Positions 1 to 12,732 of a DNA stretch of 64,000 bases are shown piece by piece. Under the pieces are notes generated by a model that had not been told where the DNA came from, searched no databases, and saw only the letters and a program-made list of their open reading frames with translations. This DNA comes from Megascapheus bottae. Its lineage: Eukaryota; Chordata; Mammalia; Rodentia; Geomyidae. Both the position numbers and the translations under genes were made by a program. Every line of letters begins with the position of its first letter. Position 1 is the stretch's first letter. The stretch spans positions 35,548,501-35,612,500 of the forward strand of contig JANJXV010000013.1 of NCBI GenBank assembly GCA_024803745.1, given 5' to 3'.

Positions 1-329
1 ATGGTCTCTTCAGCAAGGGCTAATTCTGAGGCTTCATAAATATTCATCTTTCCCTCTGGCCTAGACAGCTTCAAAGACCAGATCTGTTTTCTCATGACCC
101 AGTAGTCTTCATTAAAAGAATCTATTCCCCTGAAGGCCACTGAAGGAACACTTGTTTCTAAGATATAAATTTCTCATGGAAATTTATGGATTTAATGAGT
201 TGTCATACATTTTCATTATATCTAAAAAAAGGTACAATTAGGAACTACATTTAGATCTGAGGACCAGGCTCTGCAGCCAGCCCAGACAAGACAAATCTAA
301 GAGTCTTCTATTTCCAATGAGCTAGAAAA

Positions 330-436
330 GAGCCAGAAATGGAGCTGTGGCTCAATTGGTAAAGTGCCAGCCTTGAGCAACAACACTAAGTAAGGGTGTA
401 AGACGCTGAGTTCAAGCCTCAGTACGGGCACAAAAA
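330..436 (+). mobile_element. Geo-type SINE monomer
   Basis: Isolated right monomer (ctgtggctcaattggtaaag ... ttcaagcctcagtac). Confidence 0.7.
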
Positions 437-518
437 CCAACCAAACCAACAAATATATGACCTGTCAAAACATGTTCATTTGTCTGTTAGAATTATCAGA
501 AAAAAGAAAAGTAAAATG

Positions 519-590
519 TAGGGCTGGAGGTATAGAATCTATTAGTAAGCACAAAGTCCCAAGTTCAAACCCCAATATAGCAAAAAATGC
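519..590 (+). mobile_element. ID-like SINE monomer, degenerate
   Basis: The segment resembles an old ID element (gggctggaggtatagaatct ... cccaagttcaaaccccaa). Confidence 0.5.
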
Positions 591-604
591 ATAAAATAAT
601 ACTC

Positions 605-798
605 ATTTTTTGTTTTTTTTCAGTCCTGGGGCTTGAACTCAGGGCCTGAGCACTGTCCTTGAGCATTTTTCTCAAGGCTTTATCACTTGAGCCACAACAC
701 CACTTCCAGCTTCTATGTATGTGGTACCGAGGAATTAAACCTAGGTCTTCGTGCATGCTAGGCAAGCATTCTTACCACTAGGCCAAACTCCCGGCCCC
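605..798 (-). mobile_element. IDL-Geo SINE
   Basis: Full antisense copy, from cagtcctggggcttgaactc to ggccaaactcccggcccc. Confidence 0.85.
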
Positions 799-1077
799 AT
801 CTCCTGTATGTCATTTCTATTTGCCACCCCCCCCCCCCAAAAAAAATCAGCATGAAAGACACTGGTAGTCTAGGACAGAGTCAAAATATTTGCTATATCT
901 GAAATATTTAATTTTAATTTTATTCAGCTATTTTTGATCTTCAATGTTTTATAAATCAAAGAACTTTTTTCCTGTCATATTAACATTTCAGAATTTTAGA
1001 ATGAAAATTATCCATCAGTTCTTCTAAAGCATTGGAAAAGCAAAGATATTACAGATATCCCAATCCTAAGTGCATAC

Positions 1078-1273
1078 CTTATATCCCAGGGCTTTCAGTT
1101 CACTTGCAGAACAAGGATATAAATCCATGAACTTGTATCTGTCAACCAGTAAGGCTGTCTCTTTGCCTTCATATTCTTCTTTGAATGCTGCAAACCGCCT
1201 TTTCTCCACTTTGAGTATACTGGCAAGATCACCAATATTACTTTCAAAAGCTAGAAATCTGGCCCAGATTTCA
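1078..1273 (-). CDS. CSTF3: CSTF3 exon 17
   Basis: Exon of 196 nt, residues 482-547, completing a glycine codon split with exon 16. It encodes [20 protein letters not shown] through [11 protein letters not shown], the last HAT repeats. The acceptor is tttacag|tgaaat and the donor is ataag|gtatgc. The stretch [13 protein letters not shown] has alanine where I recall threonine in human (RFTAF). It is the last exon of the gene in the window. Confidence 0.97.
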
Positions 1274-4200
1274 CTGTAAAAAAAAAAAAAATCACTGTTT
1301 AAGTTATTTTGGGTTTGGGACACAGAGTCCATTTACAAACCCTAACTGTCTCCCCTTTTCTTTTTCAATTATAAAAATCCCTTTTTATTATAAAGTTGTC
1401 TAAGACATAGGAAAATAGAACAGTATAATACCTTTATACTGTTACCCAGATTTAAAAATTGTTATTTTATCCTATTTGTTTAATAGAACTTTCAGCTAAG
1501 TATTTGAACATCAAGTACAGACATTACACATAATCCTAATTGAAGTCCTTTTCTAAGTTGTTACTTGTATAGTGTATCTTCAAATTTTTTATGGTCAACA
1601 GAGAGACCATAGATAAAAAAAAAATGCAGTTGGAAGAGTTGGAAAAACAATCTAGACAGTTTTAATTTCTCTTGAATATGGCTTTGTCATGTTTACTGGC
1701 ATGAATTTCAATGTAGAATACATATTTAAGCTTTCCATTAATTTGGATGTCATTAGAGACAAACTAATGATTCATCACTTTTACAGCCAAAGTTAATGCT
1801 GAGATTACATGCCACAAAGCATTTAAATTTAGGAGTGCCTATTATACCATATCCAGACTATCACAAAAACCTTACACTGATGGACATTTTTTGGATTTAG
1901 TAAGAAAGCAAAGATTAACAAAACAATTATTTGTTCACCGTCCAGAGGGCAGGGTGCAATCTGAACTTAAAACTTTTTTTTGGTGTTCCACTAAATTATG
2001 TTGCTCTGTTCATTAAAACTGACAAGAATCAAAACCATTAACTGGAGACAAATATGTAATATTTAGGAAGAATCTCTTCTGTTAAAAGGGAAATGAATTT
2101 CAAAATACCTCTAACATTTGATAACTAGAAAAACAATGACATATTTAATAATAAATTACAGACATCTCTCAAAACAAGGCTAATCATTATGCAGAAATAA
2201 ATCATCTTAAACAGGTAAGAAAATATTCCAGGAAGGAGCCTTGAGAGAAGAAGGGAAATTGTTCCTGAAATTTCCACTCAAGCAATCATTTGCCACAGAT
2301 CACATCGCAAGTACACAGCTGCCTTGGAACCTGACCAATCCATTTTCCCAGTGCTTACCCAGACTTCTCCGGAGGGAGGCTTCCAGACGTTAAAACTCGT
2401 TCAAACAAAACTCGGGTATTATTGTCCTCTAGGATATTTTTAAAAATTTAAATATTAAAAAAAATCAGTTTTACAATTCAACAAAGTATTTTCACAAGCA
2501 TAATTGAAAGTCATTGAAAAAAAATCCTAGGTAGAAAGTTAACTATTGTCACAACATGATTTTTATTTAAAAAAAATTTTTTTTTGCCAGTTCTGGGGCT
2601 TGAACTCAGGGCACTGTCCTTGGGCTTTCTCAAGGCTAGCACCCTATCACTGGAGCCACAGCTCCACTTCTGGCTTTTTGTATGTGTTTGTGGTACCGAG
2701 GAATCGAACCCAGGGCTTCATGTATGCTGGACAAGCACTCTACCACTAGGTCATGTTGCCAGCCCCAAACAACCTAATTTTTATAGATGAGGAAATCTGA
2801 GCTTCAGAAATATTGAGTGATTCTAACTTGGCTCATTGCTATTATGTAACAGAATGATGACTATATACCAGGACTTTTTGACTTTTAGTTTATTTCTTCA
2901 TAGAGCAACTGTAATATAATCTGTGATGCCTAAACAACCAGGTGTCCTACTTGCATTTCTAAAATAATAAGATTATATATCTGATATATAAAGCAGATTA
3001 CCAACTTTTCTTTTCTTTCTTTTTTTCTGGTGCCAACACTAGGATCTTGAACTCAAGGCATCTAGCTTGCTTAGCTGGGTGTATTAACACATGAACCATT
3101 CCAGCCTGGCATTTTGCTGGTAATTTTGGAGATAGAGTCTCAAGTGGCTGGCTTTGAATTTCAATCCTCTGGATCTCAACTTCCTCCTTAGCTAGGATTA
3201 TAGGCATGAGCCAGGCACCCAGCTTAGATTACTGATATTTAGAAAATACATTGAATGTAAAAATGGCAAATTCAAACTTACATATAATAAATCTTAATTT
3301 AAGTTTCTATAGGAACTCATGTATATTAGGAAACTTATTTTCCTTACTAAATTCTAGGGATCTTTTAAAATTTAAGAATTTACTATTAGTTGAGTGTTGG
3401 TAGCTCATGTCTGTAATTTTTGCTATTCAGAAGGTGAGATTTGAGGATTGTGGTTCGAAGCCAGCCAGGACAGGAAAGTCTGTGAGACTCTTACCACAAA
3501 AACAAACTACCAAAAATCAGAAGTGGTGCTGTGGCTCAAGATAGGGAGCTTGAGCACAAAAGCTCAGTGCAGTGCCCAGTACTGGTGCCAAAGGGGGAGG
3601 AAAAAAAAAAGTCCACTAAAAAACAACAACAAGAAAAAACTTCCATTGAGTCATATATTTAAAATGGGTGCATTTGTGGAATCGAAATTATATTTCAGTA
3701 AAGTTGTCTTGCCAGGAGCGTGGCCTAGTGGTAGCATGCTTGCCCGTGAAGCCCTGGGTTCAATTCCCTAGAACCACATACACAGAAAAAGCCAAAAGTG
3801 GCACTGTAGCTCAAGTGGCAGAGTGCTAGCCTTGAACAAAAAAAAAGTATACAAGGACAGTGCTCAGGCCCTGGGTTCAATCCCCAGGATTGGAAAAAAA
3901 AAAATCTATCTGTCTATCTATCTATTTATATCTATATATCCATATCTCTGGCAAAATAGTTATCAATATACTACATTTCCATATGTAAGATAAACCCAAA
4001 TGTATTCAACCAAAGAAAATGGCACCATAATCACAAGTTATAGTTTAACATAATTCACACTGGTTGCTTTATTCCCATCTTAATTTATCTACCAGACATA
4101 CTTTTTTTTTTTTTTTTTGCCAGTCCTGGGCTTGAGCTCAGGGCCTGAGCACTGTCCTTGGACTTTCTCAAGGCTAGAACTCCACCACTTGAGCCTCAGC

Positions 4201-5779
4201 ACCACTTCTGGCTTTTTTCTATGTATGTGGTATCGAGGAATCGAACCCGGGTCTTCGTGCATGCTAGGCAAGCACTTTAGGCCAAACTCCCGGCCCCTAC
4301 CAGACATACTTTTAACCATTCTACACAACTTTTGCCCTCTTGCCAAGTGCTGGAGTCTTTATTTGGATAATGCTTTGTCCTTGTTCTTTACTCAGTAACT
4401 ATTGCTCATGTTTCCACTCTTCTCCCTTTGCTGTGAACCGCTAGGACAGCACAAATGGAAACATTACTCAAGCCAATATAGAATTTAAATATCCTGCTGG
4501 CCATAATAAAGGAGTAAAATTGTGTGTGCTGGTGGCTCACATCTGTAATCCTAGGTACTCAGGGGGCTGAGATCCGAGGATCATGGTTCAAAGCCAACCC
4601 AGGCAAGAAAGTCCATGAGATTCTTATCTGCAGTTAATTACCAACAAACCACAAGTGGTGCTGTGGCTTAAAGTGGTAGAGAATTAGCCTTGAGCAAAAG
4701 AGCTCAGGGAAAGCACCCAGGCCCTGAGCTCCAAGACAAACAAAAACAAGGAGCAGAGGCTGGGAGTTTGGCCTACAGTAGACTGCTGCCTAGCATTCAT
4801 GAAGATACGGGTTCAAGTCCTCGTTACCACATACAAAGCTGGAAGTGATGCTGTGGCTCAAGTGGAAGGGCTTTAGTCTTGAGAAAGCCCCAGGGCCAGT
4901 GCTCAGGCCCTGAGTTTAAGGCCCAGGACTGGCAAAATAATAATAATAATAATAATAATAAGAAGAAGAAGAAGAAGAAGAAAATAATAAATAATAATAA
5001 AAGAAGCAAAATAGCAAAATGAGGTGATTTTGCCATGAGAAACTATAGTTTAAGATACTTAACTCACAATATCTAAATTGTAATTTCCACATGTAAACAA
5101 TATGAAAAATAACTAAGATATTTCCTCCCTTCCTCTTTCTTTCTTTCTTCCTCTCTCTCCCCCCCTTTCTTCCTTCTATCTATACCATCCCTGTGTTGGC
5201 CACAGGACCTGTAGAATGGTGGCTGGCACACTGTGCAGAAGAGCTCTAGACCTTGACTATGCTCTCTTCTCCACTATGTGTCCAAACAGCTCCATTCAGG
5301 CACTCTCAGAGTATTGAGCACAGCTCTTTGATGTGTGTGTTCACCTCCATCCTAGCTAACATTTATGGACTGCTTACTGTATGTAAGTAAAACACAGGCA
5401 AAAGTTATTCAATCCTGTCAAAGGCATTCTTATGATATCCATTTTGCCATGAGAAGCGTAGTTTAAGATTACACACCTAACCTCATGTATATGTAGATAC
5501 AATTCTTAAACCAACTTTTATACAAGATTGCTTTTTTGTGAATGAATTGAATTTCTTGGATAATCAATAACTAGACTACATTTTATTTGCCACACATATG
5601 CACATTCACATATACACATACAAATAGATGTGCCTGAAACATAATAGGAACTCAAAAAGGTATTTCTTTCCATACTTCTCCTTTACAATGGGACTTGTTT
5701 TGAGTTTTGGTTTTTACAAACCCGGTGGCTCTCACTGGCCAGCCAAGCTCTCTGCCACTGAACCACCCAATCCTATGGG

Positions 5780-5832
<53 letters not shown>

Positions 5833-8800
5833 CATGTGTGTGTGTGTGCATATTTCACCTCCAGGAGATTGGGATACACTGATGTTTACGTTCACCAGAG
5901 ATGAACTCTGACTGCAGCTTCCTCCAGTTATTGATAGTACTTTACTTAATTACAGGTCATTCTGCAGAGTCAGAATCTACCACTACTCAATAAATAAAAA
6001 TTCATGGTTATCATCTCACAGATATTTCTTGGGTGAATCTCAAGTACCTATTTCTAGAGTGATGCCAGAATTTTGATATATTCAAGAAGTGAAAAAAAAA
6101 TAACCTAACAACACAATTTCAGATGGTTTAATTTAAATAACCCTTGTAGATTTTAGCATCAACTTACCATTGAGGTGAGATAGATAGTCAATATAAGCCA
6201 AGACATATTCTGGAATGTCACCATATTTCTTTAGTCCCAGCTCAAAAATCTTAAAGGCAACTGATTTGTCCTAGAAGTATGGACAATGAAGTATAGATTT
6301 CCATGAAATATGTCAGGTAAGATACTCAAAAGAATATTAAATCCACAACTCTTAAATATGACATGTACAAAGAATTAAAATGATGCATTTACTTTACTAC
6401 AATAATATTCCATGAGTGCTGCAGTAACATAGACATGATGGCGGGTTCTGGTATCCTCTCTTGCTTTCTTAAATATCATTCTTCCAGATTTGATGCCTTC
6501 AGCTCTCCTTGCAAATTTCATATATTGGATATATACCTGTACAAAAAAACCCCAAAAGGATCTATAGTCTAAAAATCAGGCAGAATGTCATACTCAAGGG
6601 CTTCTAGCATAAGCTCACCTAAGTCCTATGCTAATGTCTCCTAGTTAACAAAGCAATCCTAAATCTCTAGTAAGAGGATAGGAAGTAGAACTATAGAAAA
6701 TACACTATTTAAACCCATAAGCTATATTTCCTGGTATTAGGCATACATTCTAATTTGTTTATACTTTTTTTTTTGGGGGGGGGGAGGGTCATGTAGCTTG
6801 TATTATGGGCCTGGGCACTGTCCCTGAGCCCTTCAGCTCAAGGCTAGTTCTCTACCACTTTGAGCCACAGTGCTACTTGCAGTTTTCTAGTGCTAATTTG
6901 AGATAAGAGTCTCATGGACTTTCATGCCCAGGCTGACTTTGAACCATGATCCTCAGATCTCAACCTGCTCCTGAGTAGTTAGGAATATAGGCTTAAGCCA
7001 CCACGCCTGGCTTATCCAGATCTTTTAACCAGGTAGGATGCAAAGTTTTGACATAGTATCTCATATTACTGAGGCCGGTCTCCAACTCTTGGGGCTCAAG
7101 CCATCTCAGCTTCCCAAGTAACTAGAACTCTAGTGGTGTGTTACACATCACATGTAAAAACAAAACTAAAACTAAACAATTCAATAAATTGAGATCAGCA
7201 AATTTTAATAACTAGGACTGGGTATAAGAGGGGTGGTCTATAAAGGATGACATAAGAGACTTTTGTGGAGGTGACTGAAGTGTTTTGCATGTTGATTGGG
7301 ATTGTAATCCCATGACTCTGTTATTTGTCAAAACAACAAAAACAGTGAAACGTCCTATAGAAAAATTAGACTCTTGGCCGGGCACAGTGGCTCACGCCTG
7401 TAATCTTAGCTACTCAGGAGGCTGATATCTGAGGATCATGGTTCAAAGCCAGCCCAGGCACTAAAGATCCTGAGACTCTCTTTTTTTTTTTTTTTTTTGC
7501 CAATCCTGGGCTTGGGCTCAGGGCCTGAGCACTGTCCTTGGATTTTCTCAAGGTTAGAGCTCTACTACTTGAGCCTCGGCATCATTTCCGGCTTTTTTCT
7601 ACATATGTGGTACCGAGGAATCGAACCCAGGTCTTCATGCATGCTAGGCAAGCACTCTACTACTAGGCCAAACTCCCGACCCAAGATCCTGAGACTCTTA
7701 TCATCAATTAACCACTAGAAAATGGGAAGTGGGACTGTGGCTCCAGAGGTAGGGTGGTAGCCTTGAGTTGAAGAGCTCAGGGCAGGAGCGCCCAAGCCCA
7801 GAGTTCAAGCCCCATGACCCACCAAAAAATAAATAAATAAATAAATTTTGGGGCTGGGAGTTTGGCCTAGTGGTAGAGTGCTTGCCTAGCACGTATGAAG
7901 ACCCAGGTTCGATTCCTCGGTACCTCATACATAGAAAAAGCCAGAAATGGTGGTATGGCTCAAGTGGTGGAGCTCTAGTCTTGAGAAAATGAAAGGACAA
8001 TACTTAGGCTCTGAGTTCATGCCCCAGGACTGGCACAGGAAAAAAAAAATTAAATTTTTGTTGTTAAATCAAGTAATAAAGGTGGGAAAAAACAATTATA
8101 AATTTACTTACCAAGGTGGGGTCAATATCCTCAATTGCCAGAAGTCTGTTATATATACTGTGAACCTTCTCATACTTCATGCGACTCTAAGGTGATAGAG
8201 AAGCGAGTATAAATATATTGTCATAGGCAAGCATGATCTGAGCTTTCTAGACTGCATTCTCTGACCCACTCTTGTACAGATACAATGTCACCTATACTGA
8301 GCACATGAGTTGAAGACAAATAACTGTTTGATATGGCATTTCTGGCTACCAAAATCTATAGGGGTTAAATTGGCAATCCATTTACTCAAGAGGCTAAGGT
8401 AGAAGGATCGAGGTTCAAGGCTAGCTTGGGAAAAATAAATTTTAAGAAAGTTCTGACCACTCTTACCTCTTCATAGTCAGCATATGCAAAATAAAGAAGC
8501 ATATTCTTCTTCAATAAAGTGCTTATGGCTCTTTCATATATATTAGCAGCTTCATCACTAAATAATTTGGCATTATTCATATCCTAGAAGAAATGTCAAC
8601 CTCAATAATTTTAGTATATTTGAGAAAATAAAAGCATCTATGTATGAGAATATTATAGATAAACATATATATGAGAATACACATAGGCTTGAATACACAT
8701 ACACATTCATCTTGGATGTAAAAAAAAACTTCCAAAGACTTCTTCGTTTTTTGGGTATTAGGGATTAAATGCCTGGCTTCTACCACTGAGCTGCACTTCT

Positions 8801-11800
8801 AGCCCCCTATATTTTAACTTTCAGAAGAATCATGCAAGTATATTAGATGATTCATTAGTATTTAAAAGCAAAAAGCAACAACAACAACAACAACGAACAG
8901 CTATTTTCCTGGGCACTGGTGGCACACCCCTGTAATTCTCACAATTTAGGGGGCTAAGGTCAGAGGATTGCAGCTCAAAGCCATCCTAGGCATGAAAGTC
9001 CCTGAGACTTTCCAGTAAACTACTAAAAGATGAAAGTGGTGCTGTGGCTGAAGTGGTAGAGTGCTAGCCTTGAGCACAGAGAGGCTCAGGGACAGAACTA
9101 GAAACAACAAACAAAAACCAGCTATTTTAATTCTGATTAAGTAAGTCAAATCATACATGAATAGCACCAAGATTCATACTGACATAATTTAACTTGTTTT
9201 TTTTTTTTTTTTTGCCAGTCCTGGGCTCGAGCTCAGGGCCTGAGCCCTGTCCTTGGACTTTCTCAAGGCTAGAGCTCTACCGCTTGAGCCTCAGAACCAC
9301 GTCTGGCTTTTTTCTATGTATGTGGTACCAAGGAATCGAACCAGGGTCTTCGTGCGTTAGGCAAGCACTCTACCACTAGGCCAAACTCTCGGCCCCTTTT
9401 TTGGTTGTTTTTTTTTTTTTGGCAAGTACTGGGGCTTGAACTTAGGACCTGAGCACTGTCCTTGGGTTTTCTCAAGGCTAGCACTCTACCACTTGAGCCA
9501 AAGCGCCACAGAAAAAGCCAGCTTTTTCTGTGTATGTGATATCGAGGAATCGAACCCAGGGCATCACACATGCTAGGCAGGCACTCTACCACTAGGCCAT
9601 GCTCCCAACTCACAGTTTAACATTTTTTAAACCCATTTAATAATCAAAGATTAAAGAAAATAGTGGAAGGAATACTTACTCCCTTCTCTGCAAGCAATTT
9701 ACTCGACTGTTCCAGGTACTGGGCAGCTTCATACCAAATATCAGGGTGATGGCCCAACACAAGCAGGCATTGTTCATAAGCAAACATAACTAAGGGAAGA
9801 CATGTACAAACAACATTCAGTTAAAACAAGTATTTGTGCTGGCTGTGGTGGCTCACACCTGTCATCTTAGTAAAGTAAGTATTTGAAAAACAATCACTAT
9901 AATCATCACAACTAAACTATAAGTCTTAGATAGAGGCCTTAATAACAAATGACAACTGAAACAAAATTAATTCCAGTTACCTGGGAGGTTGAGATCTGAA
10001 GGATCTCAATTCCTAGCTATTCTGATCAGAAAAGTCCACGAGTTTCCAACTCAGTGAAAGCTGGGTGTGATGGTATGCACCTGTCATCAGCCAGGACAGA
10101 AAGCCTAAAATTGGTAGATTATGACACAGGCATAAGCCTAAACAGGAAGTAAGACCCTAATTCAAAAATAACCAGTGCTGGGCTGGGAATGTAGTTAGTA
10201 GCAGAGTGCTTGCCTACCATGCAGGAAGCCTTGGGTTTGATTCTTCAGTATCACATAAGCAGAAAAAGCTGAAAGTGGTGCTGTGGCTCTAGTGGTAGAG
10301 TGGTAGCCTTGAGCAAAAGAAGCTCAGGGACAGTGACTAGGCCCTTAGTCCAAGCCCCATGACTGGTGTAAATAAATAAATAAATAAATAGTGCAGAAAA
10401 ATGCTGAAGGTATAATTTAGTGGTAGTGAGGGAACAGAGAAAAACTGAAGAGTAATCTGGAAGTGGTAGAGTAGTTTGCCTCACATAAACTCTACTGAAT
10501 ATAAAAATTATAAACTGAGGACTTGGGCTATAGCATTGTGGTAAAGCATGTGCATAGCATGCACCAGGGCTTGGGTTCAATCCCCAGAGCCTGCCCTTCA
10601 AAAATATGTAGAAAAACCAAGTATGGAACTCCCCCCACCAAAATAAATAAATTAATAAAACAAACAATAATTAAATTGCACTGGAAAATAACCAAAATGA
10701 AACAGAAAATCACAGCAGATTGAGTTGTTGATCCAAAGGAAACTCTGAGTGAGATCTATATTTAATATAGCATTTTCCTTGAAGAGTATACCCATGAGTT
10801 TGCAACTAGATGTCAACTCAAGTTCTACAGTTTTATTGATTGGAGTAATATGGAATTCTGGGTTATGAGGGTATCTGGATACTAAATGTGTGTGCAAGTT
10901 CTCAAAAGGAAATTGCCAAAAAATTTGGGCATGAACATCCTCAAATCCTCAGCCGATCCTTGAAACATACATACACAGGAAAGAAGACAAAACTCTCAGT
11001 GGAAAGCAGAAGATGAAGGGCTGAGAGATCTGAATAGCTAGTTGAGAATTTGCATCCTACTTGGTTGAAAAATCTAGATAAGCCAGACATGGTGGCTTAA
11101 GCCTGTATTCCTAGCTACTCAGGAGGAGGCTGAGATCTGAGGATCATGGTTCAAAGCCAGCCTGGACACTAAAGGCCATGAGACTCTTTTTTTTTTTTTT
11201 TTTCTTTCTCCCAGTCCTGGGCTTGAGCTCAGGGCATGAGGACTGTCTTGGATTTTTCTCAAGGCTAGAACTCTACCACTTGAGCCTCAGCACCACTTCT
11301 GGCTTTTTCTAAGTATGTGGTACCAAGGAATCAAACCTGGGTCTTCGTGCATGCTAGGTAAGCACTCTACCACTAGGCCAAGAGCTGAAGAGCTTAGGGA
11401 CAGTACCCAGGCCCAGAGTTCAAGCCCTATGACTGACAAAAAAGAAAAAAGAAAAGAAAAGGAAAGATCTGGATAAACACTTGGGACTTTTCCATTATGC
11501 TTTAGAGCAAAGATTTTATCCCAAGATTAATAGTGCTTGCTTCACAAGTGCAAGCCCTGAGTTCAGTCCAAATGTACCACCATAAACAAGTTAATAAAAA
11601 ATAGAGCATCAGCTGGACATAGTAGTGCATGACTACATAATCCTTGCATGCAGAGGCAGAGGCAGTAGGATCACAAGCTCAGTACTAACCTGGTCTACAT
11701 AGTGACTTTGGGGCACCTGTGCTATGTATAGACTTTAGTGGTAAAAAAAGTAACAAAACCAAGAGCCTTGAGAATTCTATGGGATTAATATCAAATGACC

Positions 11801-12701
11801 TCATCTCCATTTATTTCATTAGAATCCCAGCAGGGTTATCTTGTCACCTCTTTTAGTTATAAGAGTCTGATCCTCTGTACGAAGAGGGTTGCTTTTTTCC
11901 CACTGTATATACTTCTTCCACATATCTACTTGCTGCGCTTCTTGAGGAGTATTCTGAGGAGGCACTGAAGGTGCATTCCGATCCAAACCTTTCATTACGG
12001 TCTCATATTCCTAAACAACAAGCACAATTCTTTGGTGAGCTTGGACTGGAGTTGATCAAATTGGAAAAAAATGTTAAAAATACCACTTTGTTAATATAAT
12101 CTAAAAACTAAGAATAGGGAAAAAGATAACAATATTACACACCCCAAAACAGGTTATTAGGAATGGGTCAATAGGACACCCATGGGCTCTGTCTGAGGGA
12201 TTTAGGAAGGTCTTTTTCTAGAATGCATCAGTTGACAGAGCAACATGATCAAAGATCTCGTGGCATATTGCCATCAGGAGAGAGTCTCTCTTTACAGGTA
12301 GTCTATTGCAAATATACCATCTTCTCAGACAGGTAATTATTAGTTGATATGATGTCAATTATCTACAAGTAGTATTATTACTTAGGATTGCTACTAAAGG
12401 AAAATATCAATATCCATTTGACAGGAAAGGAAAGCCTTGCCATAAATAGAATCAATAATCATTAAATAAGTGGCCTGATGGAATTCCATACCTTTGCTAC
12501 ACGTCTGGCATTCATATAGTCTCTACTCCGATCTTCAATCATTTTTTTAGCTAAATGAATATTGATACCCTAAGAAAAAAACAAAAACAAAAACATACAT
12601 TATTCATTTCTTGGCAGGTCAGTTCCAGGGATCAAATCTAGCACACAGTGTGCTAGGCAAGTAGGCAAGTGCTCTGCCACAAACTACATATTTCTGAAAA
12701 A

Positions 12702-12732
<31 letters not shown>

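Noticed and set aside
1..1077. Search for exon 18 of CSTF3
   Set aside because: No frame matching the expected sequence after GYK was found. Only SINEs and intron.
4117..4398. Many open frames of 60-110 codons encoding the same phrase ([19 protein letters not shown])
   Set aside because: They are translations of antisense IDL-Geo SINEs. The repeated peptide follows the repeat, not a gene family.
4936..5005. Tandem arrays (AAT/AAG, TG, acat, GA) considered as CRISPR-like or regulatory arrays
   Set aside because: They are simple microsatellites, several grown from SINE A-tails, with no spacer structure.
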